A stretch of DNA of 22,599 bases from Actinomycetes bacterium (GCA_023432235.1 JAEYUX010000046.1:1-22599), one strand, 5' to 3'; numbered from the stretch's first letter, positions 12,254-20,246 are shown. A program made the numbers and translations. The notes: a model not told the origin generated them from the letters alone.

Positions 12254-13327
12254 TTAGCGGCCGAGAGCGACGCGCTCCGGGCAGTCGAATGGGTCCCGTG
12301 CGGCGAGTCCCACCCGGTTGAGGTAGTCAATGACGATCGCATAGGAGCGGAGCAGGCTTGTCTCCGTGTACGGAATCGAAAGCGTCTCGCAGTGTTCTTT
12401 CACAAGTTCCCTGGCACGTGCCAAGTAAGGCCGCGCCATGTTGGGGAACAGGTGGTGCTCGATTTGGTAGTTGAGGCCGCCCATCGCGATCGTCATGAAC
12501 CAGCCACCGCGAATGTTGCGGCTCGTCAGCACCTGCTTCGACAAGAAGTCAAGGCGTTGCTCAGGTTCGATGATCGCCATGCCCTTGTGGTTGGGAGCGA
12601 AGGAGGCGCCCATGTAGACCCCAAAGACGGCCATCTGGACACCAAGGAAGGCGCATGCCATGCCGAACGGCAGGAAGAGGAACAGGGGCACCAAGTAGAG
12701 GCCAAAGTGCAAGGCGATCGAGGGCAGCTCGGTCCACTTCTGGTGGCGCTTGCCACGAGTGAGCAACGAGGCGACCGACCGGTAATGGAGGTTGAAGCCC
12801 TCCATCGTGAGCAAGGGGAAGAAGAGCCAGCCCTGGCGTCGGGTGATGGCGCGAATCAATCCGCGCGAGGTTGCAGCGTCGGACTCGAGGAAGGAGATCG
12901 TGTCCCGCTCGATGTCCGGGTCCTTGCCAATCTGGTTGGGATTGGCGTGGTGGCGGCTGTGCTTGTTCATCCACCACTGGTGGCTGATGCCCACGACGAC
13001 CGTGCTGAGAAAACGGCCCAAACGGTCATTGGCCGGGCCCGATACAAAGATCGTCCGGTGCGACGCCTCGTGCCCGAGGAATGCGACTTGGGTAAACACG
13101 ATTCCGAGCGCGCCAGCCATGAGGAGCTGGAACCACGAATCACCGAGCAGGATCATCCCCGTGATGACACCGCCTAGCGCGAGGGCGAGGACCGCACCGT
13201 AGACCGCATAGAACACATAAGACCGGCGCAGTAGGCCGGTCTCGCGGACGATTTGGGCAAGCCCAGTGAACGAACGGGTGATGTGGTTGACGGGCATCGC
13301 GGGTGCGACGTGACCAGAGGTCGTCAT
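12254..13327 (-). CDS. Membrane fatty-acid (acyl) desaturase
   Basis: This 357-residue integral-membrane di-iron desaturase introduces a double bond into an acyl chain using O2 and reducing equivalents. The three histidine clusters are present: HEASH at 86-90, HSRHH at 123-127 and QIEHH at 288-292, the last in the front-end/DesA3-like form QIEHHLFP. Hydrophobic segments around 43-62, 66-84 and 205-245 span the membrane. NPNQIGKDPDIE after the second box and GGWFMTIAMGGLNYQIEHH before the third are typical of actinobacterial acyl-CoA/linoleoyl-type desaturases. ATG 13327 is preferred over the longer GTG frame (13393) because GGAG stands 5 nt upstream on the minus strand. No reductase or ferredoxin partner is adjacent apart from the PFOR/Nfn pair, and a functional link to that pair is unproven. 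A promoter lies at 13402-13429. Confidence 0.92.
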   Translation of the reverse strand: MTTSGHVAPAMPVNHITRSFTGLAQIVRETGLLRRSYVFYAVYGAVLALALGGVITGMILLGDSWFQLLMAGALGIVFTQVAFLGHEASHRTIFVSGPANDRLGRFLSTVVVGISHQWWMNKHSRHHANPNQIGKDPDIERDTISFLESDAATSRGLIRAITRRQGWLFFPLLTMEGFNLHYRSVASLLTRGKRHQKWTELPSIALHFGLYLVPLFLFLPFGMACAFLGVQMAVFGVYMGASFAPNHKGMAIIEPEQRLDFLSKQVLTSRNIRGGWFMTIAMGGLNYQIEHHLFPNMARPYLARARELVKEHCETLSIPYTETSLLRSYAIVIDYLNRVGLAARDPFDCPERVALGR

Positions 13328-13401
13328 ACAAGCTCCAAGCATTGGGGACAAACGGAACACCCCTGCTTGAGCCCCCGAGCTCGTGGTGAACACTGAGCGT
13401 C

Positions 13402-13429
13402 ACCTTACGGGACCGTAGGTAATTTTCAA
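13402..13429 (-). promoter_or_regulatory. Promoter of the desaturase gene
   Basis: On the minus strand, TTGAAA (13424-13429) and TAAGGT (13402-13407) are separated by 16 bp. This predicts a start about 70 nt before ATG 13327. Confidence 0.6.
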
Positions 13430-13467
13430 GGGAATGTGGGATAAACCCCTCGGACGGGGGAGATTGG

Positions 13468-13495
13468 TTGCAGGGCGCATGCTCGCGATTACCCT
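13468..13495 (+). promoter_or_regulatory. Leaderless-type promoter of the ABC ATPase gene
   Basis: TTGCAG (13468-13473), a 16-bp spacer and TACCCT (13490-13495) are followed by exactly 6 nt before ATG 13502. Transcription would therefore begin at or next to the start codon; no Shine-Dalgarno sequence is present. Confidence 0.6.
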
Positions 13496-13501
13496 GACGC
13501 T

Positions 13502-14266
13502 ATGACAACGCCTGTCAACGCGATTGAACTGCGAGGCCTGTACAAGCGCTTCGGTCGCATTGTCGCGGTCGCTGGCATTGACCTCGACATCCCGGTCGGT
13601 TCTTTCTACGGGGTCTTGGGCCCCAATGGAGCAGGCAAGACGACGACGCTGTCGATGGCCACAGGCCTTCTCACCCCCGACGCTGGCTCGGTACACATTC
13701 ACGGCATCGACTTATGGCGCGAGCCCAGCCGTGCAAAGCCGTTGCTCGGGGTCCTGCCGGACGGGCTGCACACCTTTGACCGGCTGACGGGGGCCGAACT
13801 CATCTCTTATGCGGGCATTTTGCGCGGGCTCGATCCTCACGTGGTGCGCGAGCGTCGTGATGACCTCTTAGCCGCTCTTGACCTTGGCAACGCGGCAACG
13901 TCGCTCGTCACCGACTTTTCTGCGGGCATGGCAAAGAAGGTGGGCCTTGCGTGCGCACTTGTCCACGCGCCGCGGGTGCTCGTTCTTGATGAGCCATTCG
14001 AAGCTGTCGACCCTGTGTCCGGCGCGGCGATCCGCACCATCCTTCAGTCATTTGTCGCCTCAGGAGGCACCGTCGTCATCTCATCGCACGTGATGGCGCT
14101 CGTCGAGCGGTTGTGTGACCGCGTTGCCATCGTGGGAAGCGGCCAGGTTCTCGCAGAGGGAACGCTTGACGAGGTCCGTGGCGATGGCGATCTGGAACGA
14201 CGCTTTGTCGAGTTGGTGGGCGATGTGGCGGACCAGCGGGACTTGGCATGGTTGCGACACTCCTAG
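13502..14266 (+). CDS. ABC transporter ATP-binding protein
   Basis: This is a 254-residue nucleotide-binding subunit. It has Walker A GPNGAGKTT (about residues 41-49), a variant signature FSAGM instead of LSGGQ (about 140-144), Walker B VLVLDEP, a D-loop-like EAVDP and the switch histidine in ISSH. The variant signature and the DGLHTFDRLTGAELISYAG Q-loop region, which lacks an obvious Gln, resemble ABC-2-type exporter ATPases of actinobacteria. It powers the permease encoded immediately downstream, with which it overlaps by 19 bp. ATG 13502 is preceded by a leaderless-type promoter. The exported substrate is unknown. Confidence 0.9.
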   Translation: MTTPVNAIELRGLYKRFGRIVAVAGIDLDIPVGSFYGVLGPNGAGKTTTLSMATGLLTPDAGSVHIHGIDLWREPSRAKPLLGVLPDGLHTFDRLTGAELISYAGILRGLDPHVVRERRDDLLAALDLGNAATSLVTDFSAGMAKKVGLACALVHAPRVLVLDEPFEAVDPVSGAAIRTILQSFVASGGTVVISSHVMALVERLCDRVAIVGSGQVLAEGTLDEVRGDGDLERRFVELVGDVADQRDLAWLRHS

Positions 14267-15855
14267 GGCTGCGCTGGCGCGTTCTCTATCACCAGTTCCG
14301 CCGCGATTGGTGGCGACTCCTCTTTGTCGTTGCGGGTGCGATCTGGTCATTGTCCGTCGTCCCGTTACTGCTCGTTGGGAGTGCGCGGCTTTCGACGCAA
14401 TCGGGCGCGGTGCGTGCGGACGCGATGCTCGCACTGGGCGCGATCTTCGCCCTCGCGTGGATTGTGGTGCCGCTGCTCGCCACGGGCGTTGACGACACTC
14501 TCGATCCTGCTCGTTTTGCGCCGTGGGGCATTGAGGCGCGGCGCATCATGCCTGGCCTCGCAGTCGCGGCTTTCACCACTGTGCCCGCCATCTTTTTTGT
14601 TGCTGTCGCCGTGGTGATGGGCACGGTGTGGCGCACGGATTCTTCCGATGTGTTGGTTGTGGGTGTCGCAGGAGCTCTCGTCACCGCCGTCGGTTGGGTG
14701 TTCTCGGCCCGGCTTGCCGCGCAGTGGGGCGGACGTCTCATCGTTTCCCGCTCAGGCCGTGCGACGGTCATCGGCACTGTGGTGATGCTCCTCGCGGGGA
14801 TCGTGGCGGGAGCGGTTGCTGTGCGGAGGGATGGCCTCGAGTCCTTCGTCGATTACGAACTCGCGAGCGTGCTGAAGGGCCTTGGTGTGACCCCGCTCGG
14901 CTCAGGATTCGCGGCTCCCCGTGCACTTCTCGAAGGTGACACCGTGGGTGCCATCTGGCGCCTTGCGCTTGCGCTCGGGTGGTCAGTTCTCCTCTTTCTC
15001 GCATGGCGATCAGCGGTTGCATACACGCTGGTGCACCCGGTCATGCGAGGAAGCGGCTCGCAACGACGTGATGACGCCATCTTGGGAGCCGTCTCGACGC
15101 CGAGCGTGACGGGCCGGGACCGCACGTCCCACGCCCGGATCGTGTCTGCCGTTCGCCAACGGTCACTGCGCTCGTGGCGAGCAGATCCTCGCTATCTCGC
15201 TCAACTCGTCGCGGCCTTGCTCTTGCCGACAGTTGGTGGAGGAATGGCCATCGTCGTCGCGGGCGGAGCCGGGGTGTGGATCACGGTGCTCCCCATCGCG
15301 CTCGCGCTTGGTGTGGGCTGGGGACGACACAACGATCTCGCCTATGACGCGTCGGCGATTTGGCTCGACATCGTGTCTGGTGTCCGGGGCCGGGACATCA
15401 TGGCCGGGCGGCTTCTTGCCACCTTGCAATGGGCGGGGCCTGCGGTGTTTCTCGCGTGCATCGCGGCCGTCGGCTCCGCGGGGCGATGGGACGTCTTTGC
15501 TCCCGTGGCCGCCACCGCGCTCGGGGTGTTGAGCGCGGGCCTAGGTGTCGCGTCCGTGACGGCGGTTGCCCTGCCCTATCGAGTTCCCGCTCCGGGGGAG
15601 AGCCCATTTGGCGCCGACGCTGGATCAATTGGCGCCAGCCTCATCGGCCAAGTCGTGTCCTCGCTTGGAACAGGGGTTGTTGTCCCGCTTGTCGCCGCGC
15701 CGCTCCTCGCTGCCTTTGTGTGGGGAGGCGCGTGGTGGGCTCTATCAGTTGTCGTCTCGCTTGTTCTCGGCGTGGTGGTCGCACTCGTTGGTGTGCGCGC
15801 ATCGGGCAGCTTGTTTGAAGCACGGGCAGGCAAGTTGATCGGCGCCGTCTCGTAA
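14248..15855 (+). CDS. ABC transporter permease, large multi-spanning membrane protein
   Basis: The 535-residue protein has about 11-12 hydrophobic segments, for example VVAGAIWSLSVVPLLLVGSA near residue 30, GAIFALAWIVVPLLATGV near 65, GTVVMLLAGIVAGAVAV near 175 and LGVVVALVGV near the end. The hydrophilic middle (about 270-310, RGSGSQRRDD onward) separates two halves of five to six segments each, so it may be a fused pair of ABC-2-type half-permeases. It starts within the ATPase gene (19-bp overlap), so the two are one transport unit. It is not close to any permease whose substrate I recognise. Codon use matches the neighbours, with no sign of transfer. Confidence 0.8.
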   Translation: MVATLLGLRWRVLYHQFRRDWWRLLFVVAGAIWSLSVVPLLLVGSARLSTQSGAVRADAMLALGAIFALAWIVVPLLATGVDDTLDPARFAPWGIEARRIMPGLAVAAFTTVPAIFFVAVAVVMGTVWRTDSSDVLVVGVAGALVTAVGWVFSARLAAQWGGRLIVSRSGRATVIGTVVMLLAGIVAGAVAVRRDGLESFVDYELASVLKGLGVTPLGSGFAAPRALLEGDTVGAIWRLALALGWSVLLFLAWRSAVAYTLVHPVMRGSGSQRRDDAILGAVSTPSVTGRDRTSHARIVSAVRQRSLRSWRADPRYLAQLVAALLLPTVGGGMAIVVAGGAGVWITVLPIALALGVGWGRHNDLAYDASAIWLDIVSGVRGRDIMAGRLLATLQWAGPAVFLACIAAVGSAGRWDVFAPVAATALGVLSAGLGVASVTAVALPYRVPAPGESPFGADAGSIGASLIGQVVSSLGTGVVVPLVAAPLLAAFVWGGAWWALSVVVSLVLGVVVALVGVRASGSLFEARAGKLIGAVS

Positions 15856-15868
15856 GCCGTGCCGTCAA

Positions 15869-15898
15869 CCGGGGTGTCGTCGCCTCCCGCAACCCCGG
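15869..15898 (+). terminator. Weak hairpin after the permease gene
   Basis: CCGGGGT (15869-15875) pairs with ACCCCGG (15892-15898) around a 16-nt loop. There is no U-tract, so termination here is only possible. Confidence 0.25.
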
Positions 15899-15908
15899 CG
15901 TCGGCGCC

Positions 15909-15938
15909 TCGGCACACCCGGCTCCTCGCACGTACGAT
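15909..15938 (+). promoter_or_regulatory. Leaderless-type promoter of the DUF3039 gene
   Basis: TACGAT (15933-15938) lies exactly 6 nt before ATG 15945, with a partial -35 TCGGCA (15909-15914) 18 bp upstream. Confidence 0.5.
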
Positions 15939-15944
15939 GGGCGC

Positions 15945-16229
15945 ATGAGCGACACGATGGATGCCCCCGAATCGGCGGGCTCGCTGTCCACGATCGAACG
16001 CACTACGGAGCGTCAGCTCGTAGAGCCGGGCGATGACGAGCGCTTCTCGCACTACGTCAAGAAAGAGAAGATTCTCGAGTCCGCACTCTCGGGCGAACCG
16101 GTCATTGCCCTGTGCGGCAAGGTGTGGGTGCCCGGACGGGACCCCAAGCGGTTTCCCGTATGCCCGGTGTGCAAAGAGATCATTGACAAGGCGTTTGGCC
16201 CTGAGGGCGACGGGGACGGCGAGCAATAG
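15945..16229 (+). CDS. DUF3039 family protein
   Basis: This is a 94-residue actinobacterial protein of unknown function. The family core is clear: LVEPGDDERFSHYVKKEKILESALSG leads into VIALCGKVWVPGRDPKRFPVCPVCKEI. The three cysteines (ALCGK...CPVCK) suggest a small zinc-ribbon-like site. The first ~25 residues are polar and probably disordered. It starts with a leaderless-type promoter, and the following clpS gene has its own, so the two may be separate units. Family knowledge gives no biochemical role; the conserved place next to clpS/DUF2017 genes in actinobacteria is from memory. Confidence 0.85.
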   Translation: MSDTMDAPESAGSLSTIERTTERQLVEPGDDERFSHYVKKEKILESALSGEPVIALCGKVWVPGRDPKRFPVCPVCKEIIDKAFGPEGDGDGEQ

Positions 16230-16269
16230 GCTCGCGGCGTCGCGCCGCCTCATCACGCTCGACGCGACG

Positions 16270-16275
16270 TACTCT
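16270..16275 (+). promoter_or_regulatory. Leaderless-type -10 element of clpS
   Basis: TACTCT lies exactly 6 nt before GTG 16282. The intervening GGGGGC could instead act as a ribosome-binding site, and no good -35 is visible. Confidence 0.45.
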
Positions 16276-16281
16276 GGGGGC

Positions 16282-16569
16282 GTGTCTACGCAGCACGAAC
16301 GCGCCCAAGACGTCGCTATCGCGACGCGTACGGACGACGTCTGGGTCACCATCGTGTGGAACGACCCCGTCAACCTCATGTCTTACGTGACGCATGTGTT
16401 CCAGACCTACTTTGGTTTCACCAAGGCGGAAGCGGAGCGGCGCATGCGTGAGGTGCATGAGAAGGGCAAGAGTGCGGTGTCGACGGGGGGACGGGAGCAA
16501 ATGGAAGTCGACGTCCAGGCGATGCACTCGTATGGGCTGTGGGCAACGATGCAGCGGAGCGGCCAGTGA
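16282..16569 (+). CDS. clpS: ATP-dependent Clp protease adaptor ClpS
   Basis: The protein has 95 residues. ClpS delivers N-degron substrates to the ClpA/ClpC ATPase of the Clp protease. The diagnostic region is complete: WVTIVWNDPVNLMSYVTHVFQTYFGFTKAEAERRMREVHEKGKSAV contains the ND-x-x-x-xM substrate-pocket motif and the MxxVHxxG element. A short disordered N-terminal tail of about 20 residues is normal and enters the Clp pore. GTG 16282 gives the family's normal length; the frame upstream is open but unrelated. The stop overlaps the next gene as GTGA (16566-16569). Confidence 0.93.
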   Translation: MSTQHERAQDVAIATRTDDVWVTIVWNDPVNLMSYVTHVFQTYFGFTKAEAERRMREVHEKGKSAVSTGGREQMEVDVQAMHSYGLWATMQRSGQ

Positions 16570-17195
16570 AGGGCTTCGTGTCGCACGGGGATTACGCGGT
16601 CGCAGAACTCGATGCCGACGAGCGCGCTGTCATTGCGCGCGTGGTCGCGGATGTGGGACTCCTGCTCGGTGACACGTCATTTGGAATGGAGCGCGAGGAA
16701 CGTCCGCCTGAAGGGGACGAAGAGTCGCTCTTCCGCTACCTCCAGGGTCTCGAAGAGTCGCTGACGGATCCCGATGACCCGGCGGTGCTACGCGTGTTGC
16801 CGAACGCCGCTCCTGACGATCGTGAAGTTGCGGCGGAGTTCCGCCGCCTCACCGAGCCAGAACTGCGCGCCACCAAGGTTGCCCGCTTGCGCACGATGTG
16901 GGAAGCGCTCAGCCTTGATGGTCCCGAGTGGGAAGTCGCCGCAGATGAGGCGATGGCAACGGCCGCGGCGCTGACCGATGTGCGCCTCGTGCTTGCGTCG
17001 CGTCTCGATATTGAGACCGACGCGGACGCGACCGCCCTCCACGACGAAATCGAGCTGGCCCACCACGCGGTGGAGACGGGCGCGGCCGTCGACCTTGCAG
17101 TTGATCCTGAACGGGTGTGGCTGGGGATGCTCTACCAAGCGCTCACCTGGCTCCAAGAATCGTTGATGGCCTACGTAATGAGGGACGATGTCTGA
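16566..17195 (+). CDS. DUF2017 family protein
   Basis: This 209-residue protein starts at GTG 16566, which shares GTGA with the clpS stop; GGAG lies about 7 nt upstream. The sequence is mainly helical and acidic: DADERAVIARVVADVGLLL at the start, LFRYLQGLEESL, a middle FRRLTEPELRATKVARLRTMWEAL, then WLGMLYQALTWLQESLMA at the end. This is the layout of DUF2017, a family usually coded beside clpS in actinobacteria. Its role is unknown; the coupling suggests a link to ClpS or Clp proteolysis, which is inference. It overlaps murI by 8 bp. Confidence 0.85.
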   Translation: MKGFVSHGDYAVAELDADERAVIARVVADVGLLLGDTSFGMEREERPPEGDEESLFRYLQGLEESLTDPDDPAVLRVLPNAAPDDREVAAEFRRLTEPELRATKVARLRTMWEALSLDGPEWEVAADEAMATAAALTDVRLVLASRLDIETDADATALHDEIELAHHAVETGAAVDLAVDPERVWLGMLYQALTWLQESLMAYVMRDDV

Positions 17196-17994
17196 CGCGC
17201 CAATTGGCATCTTCGATTCCGGCGTGGGTGGCTTGACGGTCGCCCGCGCCATTATGGACATGATGCCGAAAGAAGCGATCCACTATGTGGGTGATACGGA
17301 GAACGGGCCGTATGGGCCGTTGCCGATCTCCCAGGTGAGAACGCATGCGCTCGACATCATGGACGCCCTTGTTGAAGACGGCGTGAAACTGCTCGTGATT
17401 GCCTGCAATACGGCGTCGGCCGCGGTGCTGAGGGATGCCCGCGAGCGCTTCTCCCGCGAGCGAGGAGTACCCGTTGTTGAAGTGATCGTGCCTGCAGTGC
17501 GTCGTGCCGCCGCGACCACCAAGAGCGGACGTGTCGGTGTGATCGGCACTGTTGCCACGATCACGTCTGGCGCTTATGAGGATGCCTTGGCCGCCGCGCC
17601 GGCCGTCACGGTGACGTCGCAAGCGTGCCCTCGCTTTGTCACCTTTGTGGAGCAAGGCGTGACAAGCGGTCCCGAACTCATCGCCGTGGCGCGCGAGTAT
17701 TTGGAACCGTTGCATGAAGCGGATGTCGACACGCTGATTCTCGGCTGCACGCATTACCCGATGCTGCAGGGTGCGATTTCTTACGTGATGGGCGACAAAG
17801 TGACTCTCGTCGACTCGGCGACTGAGACGGCCATCGACGTGTACCGCGCTCTCGTTGCGAACGGGCTCGAGCGCACCGCCACCGAGCCACCCGAGCATCG
17901 GTTCATGGTGACGGGTCCTGCGGCGACGTTTGAGACGCTCGCGCAGCGCTTTCTCGGTCCGGTGGTGCAAGCGGTGGAGCCGTTGCGCGTATGA
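17188..17994 (+). CDS. murI: Glutamate racemase
   Basis: The 268-residue enzyme converts L-glutamate to D-glutamate for peptidoglycan. The cofactor-independent two-cysteine machinery is complete: GIFDSGVGG (D10, S11), YVGDTENGPYG, ACNTASA with catalytic C73, and LGCTHYP with catalytic C187 and H189. Length and motif order are standard for MurI. ATG 17188 lies within the end of the DUF2017 gene, preceded by GAGGGACG. The stop overlaps the following MBL gene as ATGA. Expression is presumably from the clpS-side promoter through coupling. Confidence 0.96.
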   Translation: MSDAPIGIFDSGVGGLTVARAIMDMMPKEAIHYVGDTENGPYGPLPISQVRTHALDIMDALVEDGVKLLVIACNTASAAVLRDARERFSRERGVPVVEVIVPAVRRAAATTKSGRVGVIGTVATITSGAYEDALAAAPAVTVTSQACPRFVTFVEQGVTSGPELIAVAREYLEPLHEADVDTLILGCTHYPMLQGAISYVMGDKVTLVDSATETAIDVYRALVANGLERTATEPPEHRFMVTGPAATFETLAQRFLGPVVQAVEPLRV

Positions 17995-18824
17995 GGCTCA
18001 TCGTTGTCGGCTGCGCGGGCAGCGTCGCCGGGCCTGAGGGGCCAGCGTCGTGTTATGTCCTCGAAGCACAAGACGATGAACGCACGTGGCGGATTGCACT
18101 TGATGTGGGCTCCGGCTCGTTTGGGCCGCTCAGAGCCGTTATGGACCCCGCCGATCTTGATGGCGTCTTCATTAGCCACGGTCACGCCGACCATTGCGCC
18201 GACCTCACCGCGCTGTCGGTGTGGCTTCGCTATGGGCCCCCGGCCGAGAAGGCGCACGCACCCATGCCGTTATGGGGGCCCGCAGGGATTGATCGCAGGT
18301 TGCGAGAGCTTGACGGGGACATCGCGCAAGGTGACGACGCTGGCGACGACGCCGGTGACGGCAGCGGGGAAGTGTCCAGTGGGGATTCGAGCAGCGGGCC
18401 CTTCGCGTGGTCCGCGCTGGCGCCGGGTGACACCGTGCGCGTCGGACCATTTGCGGTGACGGCTTTCGCAGCGTGGCATCCGGTGCCTGCGCTCGCTTAC
18501 CGCATCACGGGGCCCTCAGCCGCTGGAGGCGAGGCGGTCCTCACGTTCACAGGCGACACGGACCTCAGTGACTATGTGGTGGAGGCCGCGCGCGGCGCCG
18601 ACCTCGTGTTGGCGGAGGCGGGCTGGGCTCATCGGGAAGTGAACCCGCGAGGCGTTCACATGACGGGCGCGCAAGCAGGGGAGCTCGCACGTCGTGCTCG
18701 TGCCGAGCGCTTGGTGGTGACGCATGTGGCGTCCTGGGTGGACCCGGCCGAGACGCTGATCCAGGCTCGGGGTGCACATCCTCAAGCAGTCCTCGCGGCG
18801 CCCGGCGTCGTCTTCACCGTCTGA
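17991..18824 (+). CDS. MBL-fold metallohydrolase (RNase Z-like)
   Basis: The protein has 277 residues. The metal-binding motif is SHGHADH (H63, H65, D67, H68), with further ligands in AAWHPVPA, FTGDT and the late VVTHVASW. It begins like RNase Z/ElaC-type hydrolases (VVGCAGSVAGPEGPASCYVL). A 25-residue acidic stretch near residues 112-137 (GDDAGDDAGDGSGE followed by Ser/Gly-rich sequence) is a low-complexity insertion that probably forms a disordered loop. The gene begins with an ATGA overlap with murI. The murI-MBL-rph-rdgB order is common in actinobacteria and suggests an RNA or nucleotide-quality role, but the substrate is unknown. Confidence 0.88.
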   Translation: MRLIVVGCAGSVAGPEGPASCYVLEAQDDERTWRIALDVGSGSFGPLRAVMDPADLDGVFISHGHADHCADLTALSVWLRYGPPAEKAHAPMPLWGPAGIDRRLRELDGDIAQGDDAGDDAGDGSGEVSSGDSSSGPFAWSALAPGDTVRVGPFAVTAFAAWHPVPALAYRITGPSAAGGEAVLTFTGDTDLSDYVVEAARGADLVLAEAGWAHREVNPRGVHMTGAQAGELARRARAERLVVTHVASWVDPAETLIQARGAHPQAVLAAPGVVFTV

Positions 18825-18832
18825 TCGGCGGA

Positions 18833-18838
18833 TAGGCT
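18833..18838 (+). promoter_or_regulatory. Leaderless-type -10 element of rph
   Basis: TAGGCT lies exactly 6 nt before ATG 18845 in the 20-bp gap after the MBL gene. No Shine-Dalgarno sequence precedes this ATG, so rph may be transcribed without a leader from here. Confidence 0.5.
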
Positions 18839-18844
18839 CGGCGT

Positions 18845-19570
18845 ATGACTCGTGCCGATGGACGTACCCCTGATCAACTCCGCGTTGTCACCTTTGAACG
18901 CGGCTTCTCGAAGAATGCAGAGGGCTCGTGCCTCGTGTCCTTCGGCAATACGCGCGTGCTGTGCACGGCGTCGTTTTCGGAGGGTGTGCCGCGGTGGAAG
19001 AAGGGATCGGGCGAAGGCTGGGTGACGTCCGAGTACGCGATGCTTCCGCGCGCCACCAACACCCGCAATGACCGCGAGAGTGTGCGCGGCAAGATCGGGG
19101 GTCGCACGCACGAGATCTCTCGACTTATTGGCCGATCGCTGCGCGCCATTATCGATGTGAACGCGCTCGGCGAGAACACGATTGTGGTCGACTGCGACGT
19201 GCTCGACGCTGACGGCGGCACTCGTACCGCAGCAATCACCGGCGCGTACCTCGCATTGGCCGACGCCGTGGCCTGGGGCAAGGCGAATGGCGCCATCGCT
19301 GCTGGCGCAGCTGCGCTCAGTGACTCCGTATCGGCCGTGTCGGTGGGCATCATCGACGGTGTGCCGATGCTCGACCTCCCGTATGAAGAGGACGTGCGGG
19401 CTGAGACGGATATGAACGTGGTGATGACCGGAGCTGGCTCCTTTGTCGAGGTGCAAGGAACGGCCGAGCGTGCGGCTTTTTCTAAGGCTGAACTCGACGC
19501 ACTGCTCGAGCTTGCCACTGCAGGCAATGCCCAGTTGGCAGCGCTGCAGCGGGCTGCCCTGGAGGACTGA
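18845..19570 (+). CDS. rph: Ribonuclease PH
   Basis: The 241-residue protein is a phosphorolytic 3'-5' exoribonuclease that trims tRNA precursors and acts in RNA turnover. It shows the N-terminal RADGRTPDQLR, the TRVLCTAS strand, WVTSEYAMLPRAT, the RSLRAIID segment, the phosphate-site region DADGGTRTAAITGA, LDLPYEED, and the C-terminal FVEVQGTAE. These cover the full RNase PH fold and length, so it should be active and hexameric. It is 2 bp from rdgB, whose ribosome-binding site lies in its last codons. Confidence 0.96.
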   Translation: MTRADGRTPDQLRVVTFERGFSKNAEGSCLVSFGNTRVLCTASFSEGVPRWKKGSGEGWVTSEYAMLPRATNTRNDRESVRGKIGGRTHEISRLIGRSLRAIIDVNALGENTIVVDCDVLDADGGTRTAAITGAYLALADAVAWGKANGAIAAGAAALSDSVSAVSVGIIDGVPMLDLPYEEDVRAETDMNVVMTGAGSFVEVQGTAERAAFSKAELDALLELATAGNAQLAALQRAALED

Positions 19571-19572
19571 CC

Positions 19573-20178
19573 ATGGCCGCGCGCGCCGTGTTCGCAAGCC
19601 ACAACGCGCATAAGCGCGATGAGGTGTGGGCGATTCTCGCGCCACTGCTGCCGGTGTGGACCGAGGGTGATCTTGCGTCCGCCCGTGACTTCGAGGTCCC
19701 GCCGCCCGTCGAGGATGGCGTGACCTTTGAGCAGAACGCGCTTATCAAGGCGCGCGCTGTGTGTGCGGCGACAGGGCTACCCGCGATCGCAGACGATTCG
19801 GGCATCTCGGTGGACGTCATGGGTGGAGCGCCGGGAATCTTTTCTGCGCTGTGGTCGGGTGAGCACGGAGCGGATGAAGCGAACGTGAGGCTGCTGCTCG
19901 CTCAACTCGTGGATATCGCCGATGAGCACCGCGGTGCGGCCTTTGTCTGTGCCGCCGCGCTCGTGACCCCGGACGGCCGCGAAGTGGTGCGCGTGGGGCG
20001 CATGCTCGGTCGCATTGCACACAGCCCTGCAGGTACCGGTGGTTTTGGTTACGACCCGATCTTCATCCCCGAGGGCTACGAGGTCACTGCCGCCGAACTG
20101 AGCGCCGAGCAGAAGAACGCGATCTCGCACCGCGGCCGGGCCTTTACCGCCCTCGCCTCCGAACTCGCCGTGCTCTAG
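19573..20178 (+). CDS. rdgB: Non-canonical purine NTP pyrophosphatase (RdgB/HAM1 family)
   Basis: This 201-residue housecleaning enzyme hydrolyses dITP/ITP/XTP to monophosphates and keeps them out of nucleic acids. It has SHNAHKRDEV at residues 9-18 (the family's T-x-N-x-x-K with Ser in the first place), ADDSGISVDVMGGAPGIFSALWSG, GFGYDPIFIPEGY and SHRGRAFTAL. GGAGG at the end of rph stands 7 nt before ATG 19573, so it is translated from the same mRNA as rph. No terminator is seen in the 66 bp after it. Confidence 0.95.
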   Translation: MAARAVFASHNAHKRDEVWAILAPLLPVWTEGDLASARDFEVPPPVEDGVTFEQNALIKARAVCAATGLPAIADDSGISVDVMGGAPGIFSALWSGEHGADEANVRLLLAQLVDIADEHRGAAFVCAAALVTPDGREVVRVGRMLGRIAHSPAGTGGFGYDPIFIPEGYEVTAAELSAEQKNAISHRGRAFTALASELAVL

Positions 20179-20206
20179 CGTCGGCCGTAATTCCGAACCC
20201 TACGAG

Positions 20207-20246
20207 ATGTAGCACTCATGCTAAAAATGTAGTATGAATGCTACAT
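20207..20246 (+). promoter_or_regulatory. Twin dyad operators at the start of the second ABC operon
   Basis: ATGTAG-Y-A-Y-NN-ATGCTA occurs at 20207-20223 and 20227-20243, 20 bp apart (about two helical turns). The downstream copy extends to a 20-bp inverted repeat ATGTAGTATGAATGCTACAT (20227-20246) that runs into the ATG at 20245. A bound repressor would cover the promoter and start codon. The XRE protein at the end of the operon is the obvious candidate, but a regulator coded elsewhere is equally possible. Confidence 0.65.

Noticed and set aside
12212..13177. Plus-strand open frame of 321 codons opposite the desaturase
   Set aside because: Low-quality composition and no motif; the three histidine boxes prove the minus-strand gene.
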